64,000 bases of DNA, taken from positions 62,001-126,000 of the forward strand of contig NZ_JAFBDA010000006.1 of the NCBI RefSeq assembly GCF_016907995.1, written 5' to 3'. Source of the DNA: Clostridium sardiniense. GTDB taxonomy: Bacteria; Bacillota; Clostridia; Clostridiales; Clostridiaceae. Positions 63,984-64,000 of this stretch are shown in pieces; the stretch's first letter is position 1; every line of letters starts with the position of its first letter. The notes beneath the pieces were generated by a model. It saw nothing but the letters and a program-made list of their open reading frames with translations. It ran no database searches and was not told the origin of the DNA. The position numbers and the translations under genes are program-made.

Positions 63984-64000
63984 TTATAAAATTTTATAAA

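Overview
The window is low-GC, AT-rich DNA with strong purine-rich ribosome binding sites, short intergenic gaps and many intrinsic terminators. Gene content (choline TMA-lyase with a glycyl-radical microcompartment, secreted glycan hydrolases with FIVAR, CBM32 and cell-wall-binding modules, Bce-type peptide resistance, oleate hydratase) points to a gut- or host-associated Clostridium sensu stricto (Firmicutes). I cannot fix the species. No rRNA, tRNA, IS element, prophage or CRISPR array was seen.

Layout. 1-1.3 kb: tail of a sortase-anchored FIVAR protein, a GC-rich intergenic element, and a small PUA/ASCH-like gene on the minus strand. 1.7-6.1 kb: a sigma-54 activator with an N-terminal HPr domain, followed by dhaK-dhaL-dhaM behind a well-matched -24/-12 promoter (PEP-dependent dihydroxyacetone kinase). 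6.3-11.7 kb: helD, an S41 protease, nfo and a CPBP protease, each with its own terminator. 11.8-28.6 kb: the choline-utilisation (cut) region. It holds a PduQ/CutO-like alcohol dehydrogenase, a MerR-type regulator, and a long operon with a DMT-like transporter, seven shell-type proteins, two aldehyde dehydrogenases, CutC, CutD, EutP, EutJ, EutQ, an EutT-like protein and PduL. 29.0-34.6 kb: a VOC protein and a 1624-aa secreted GH123-like/sialidase-like enzyme. 34.8-41.4 kb: BceRS-BceAB with two minus-strand cell-wall hydrolases. 41.6-50.8 kb: housekeeping and stress genes, including a CPA2 antiporter, a frameshifted yxeA-like gene, oleate hydratase, an ECF sigma/DUF4179 pair and a peroxiredoxin. 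50.9-57.7 kb: a GH85 endoglycosidase lipoprotein and a repeat-rich cell-wall hydrolase. 59.5-64 kb: a GntR-controlled beta-glucoside locus and a sugar O-acetyltransferase.

How it works together. Choline would be cleaved by CutC (activated by CutD) inside the shell to trimethylamine and acetaldehyde. The aldehyde would be split between acetyl-CoA (CutF-type enzyme, then PduL to acetyl-phosphate) and ethanol (the CutO-like alcohol dehydrogenase). The MerR regulator lies directly upstream of a MerR-type promoter (TTGACC-N20-TATAAT) that should drive the operon. Two cre-like sites, one in the alcohol dehydrogenase leader and one in the operon leader, suggest shared catabolite control. CutC carries all the residues expected for a choline lyase (D218, F397, C491, E493, T504, G823).

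The most unusual points are: an aldehyde dehydrogenase paralogue with Ser in place of the catalytic Cys; a shell protein with a roughly 130-residue acidic tail; an EutT-like protein without the metal motif in a B12-independent locus; an array of TTAAC repeats before merR; a hairpin between cutC and cutD; the HPr-bearing sigma-54 regulator next to a PTS-dependent kinase; and a poly-A frameshift right after the yxeA start codon.
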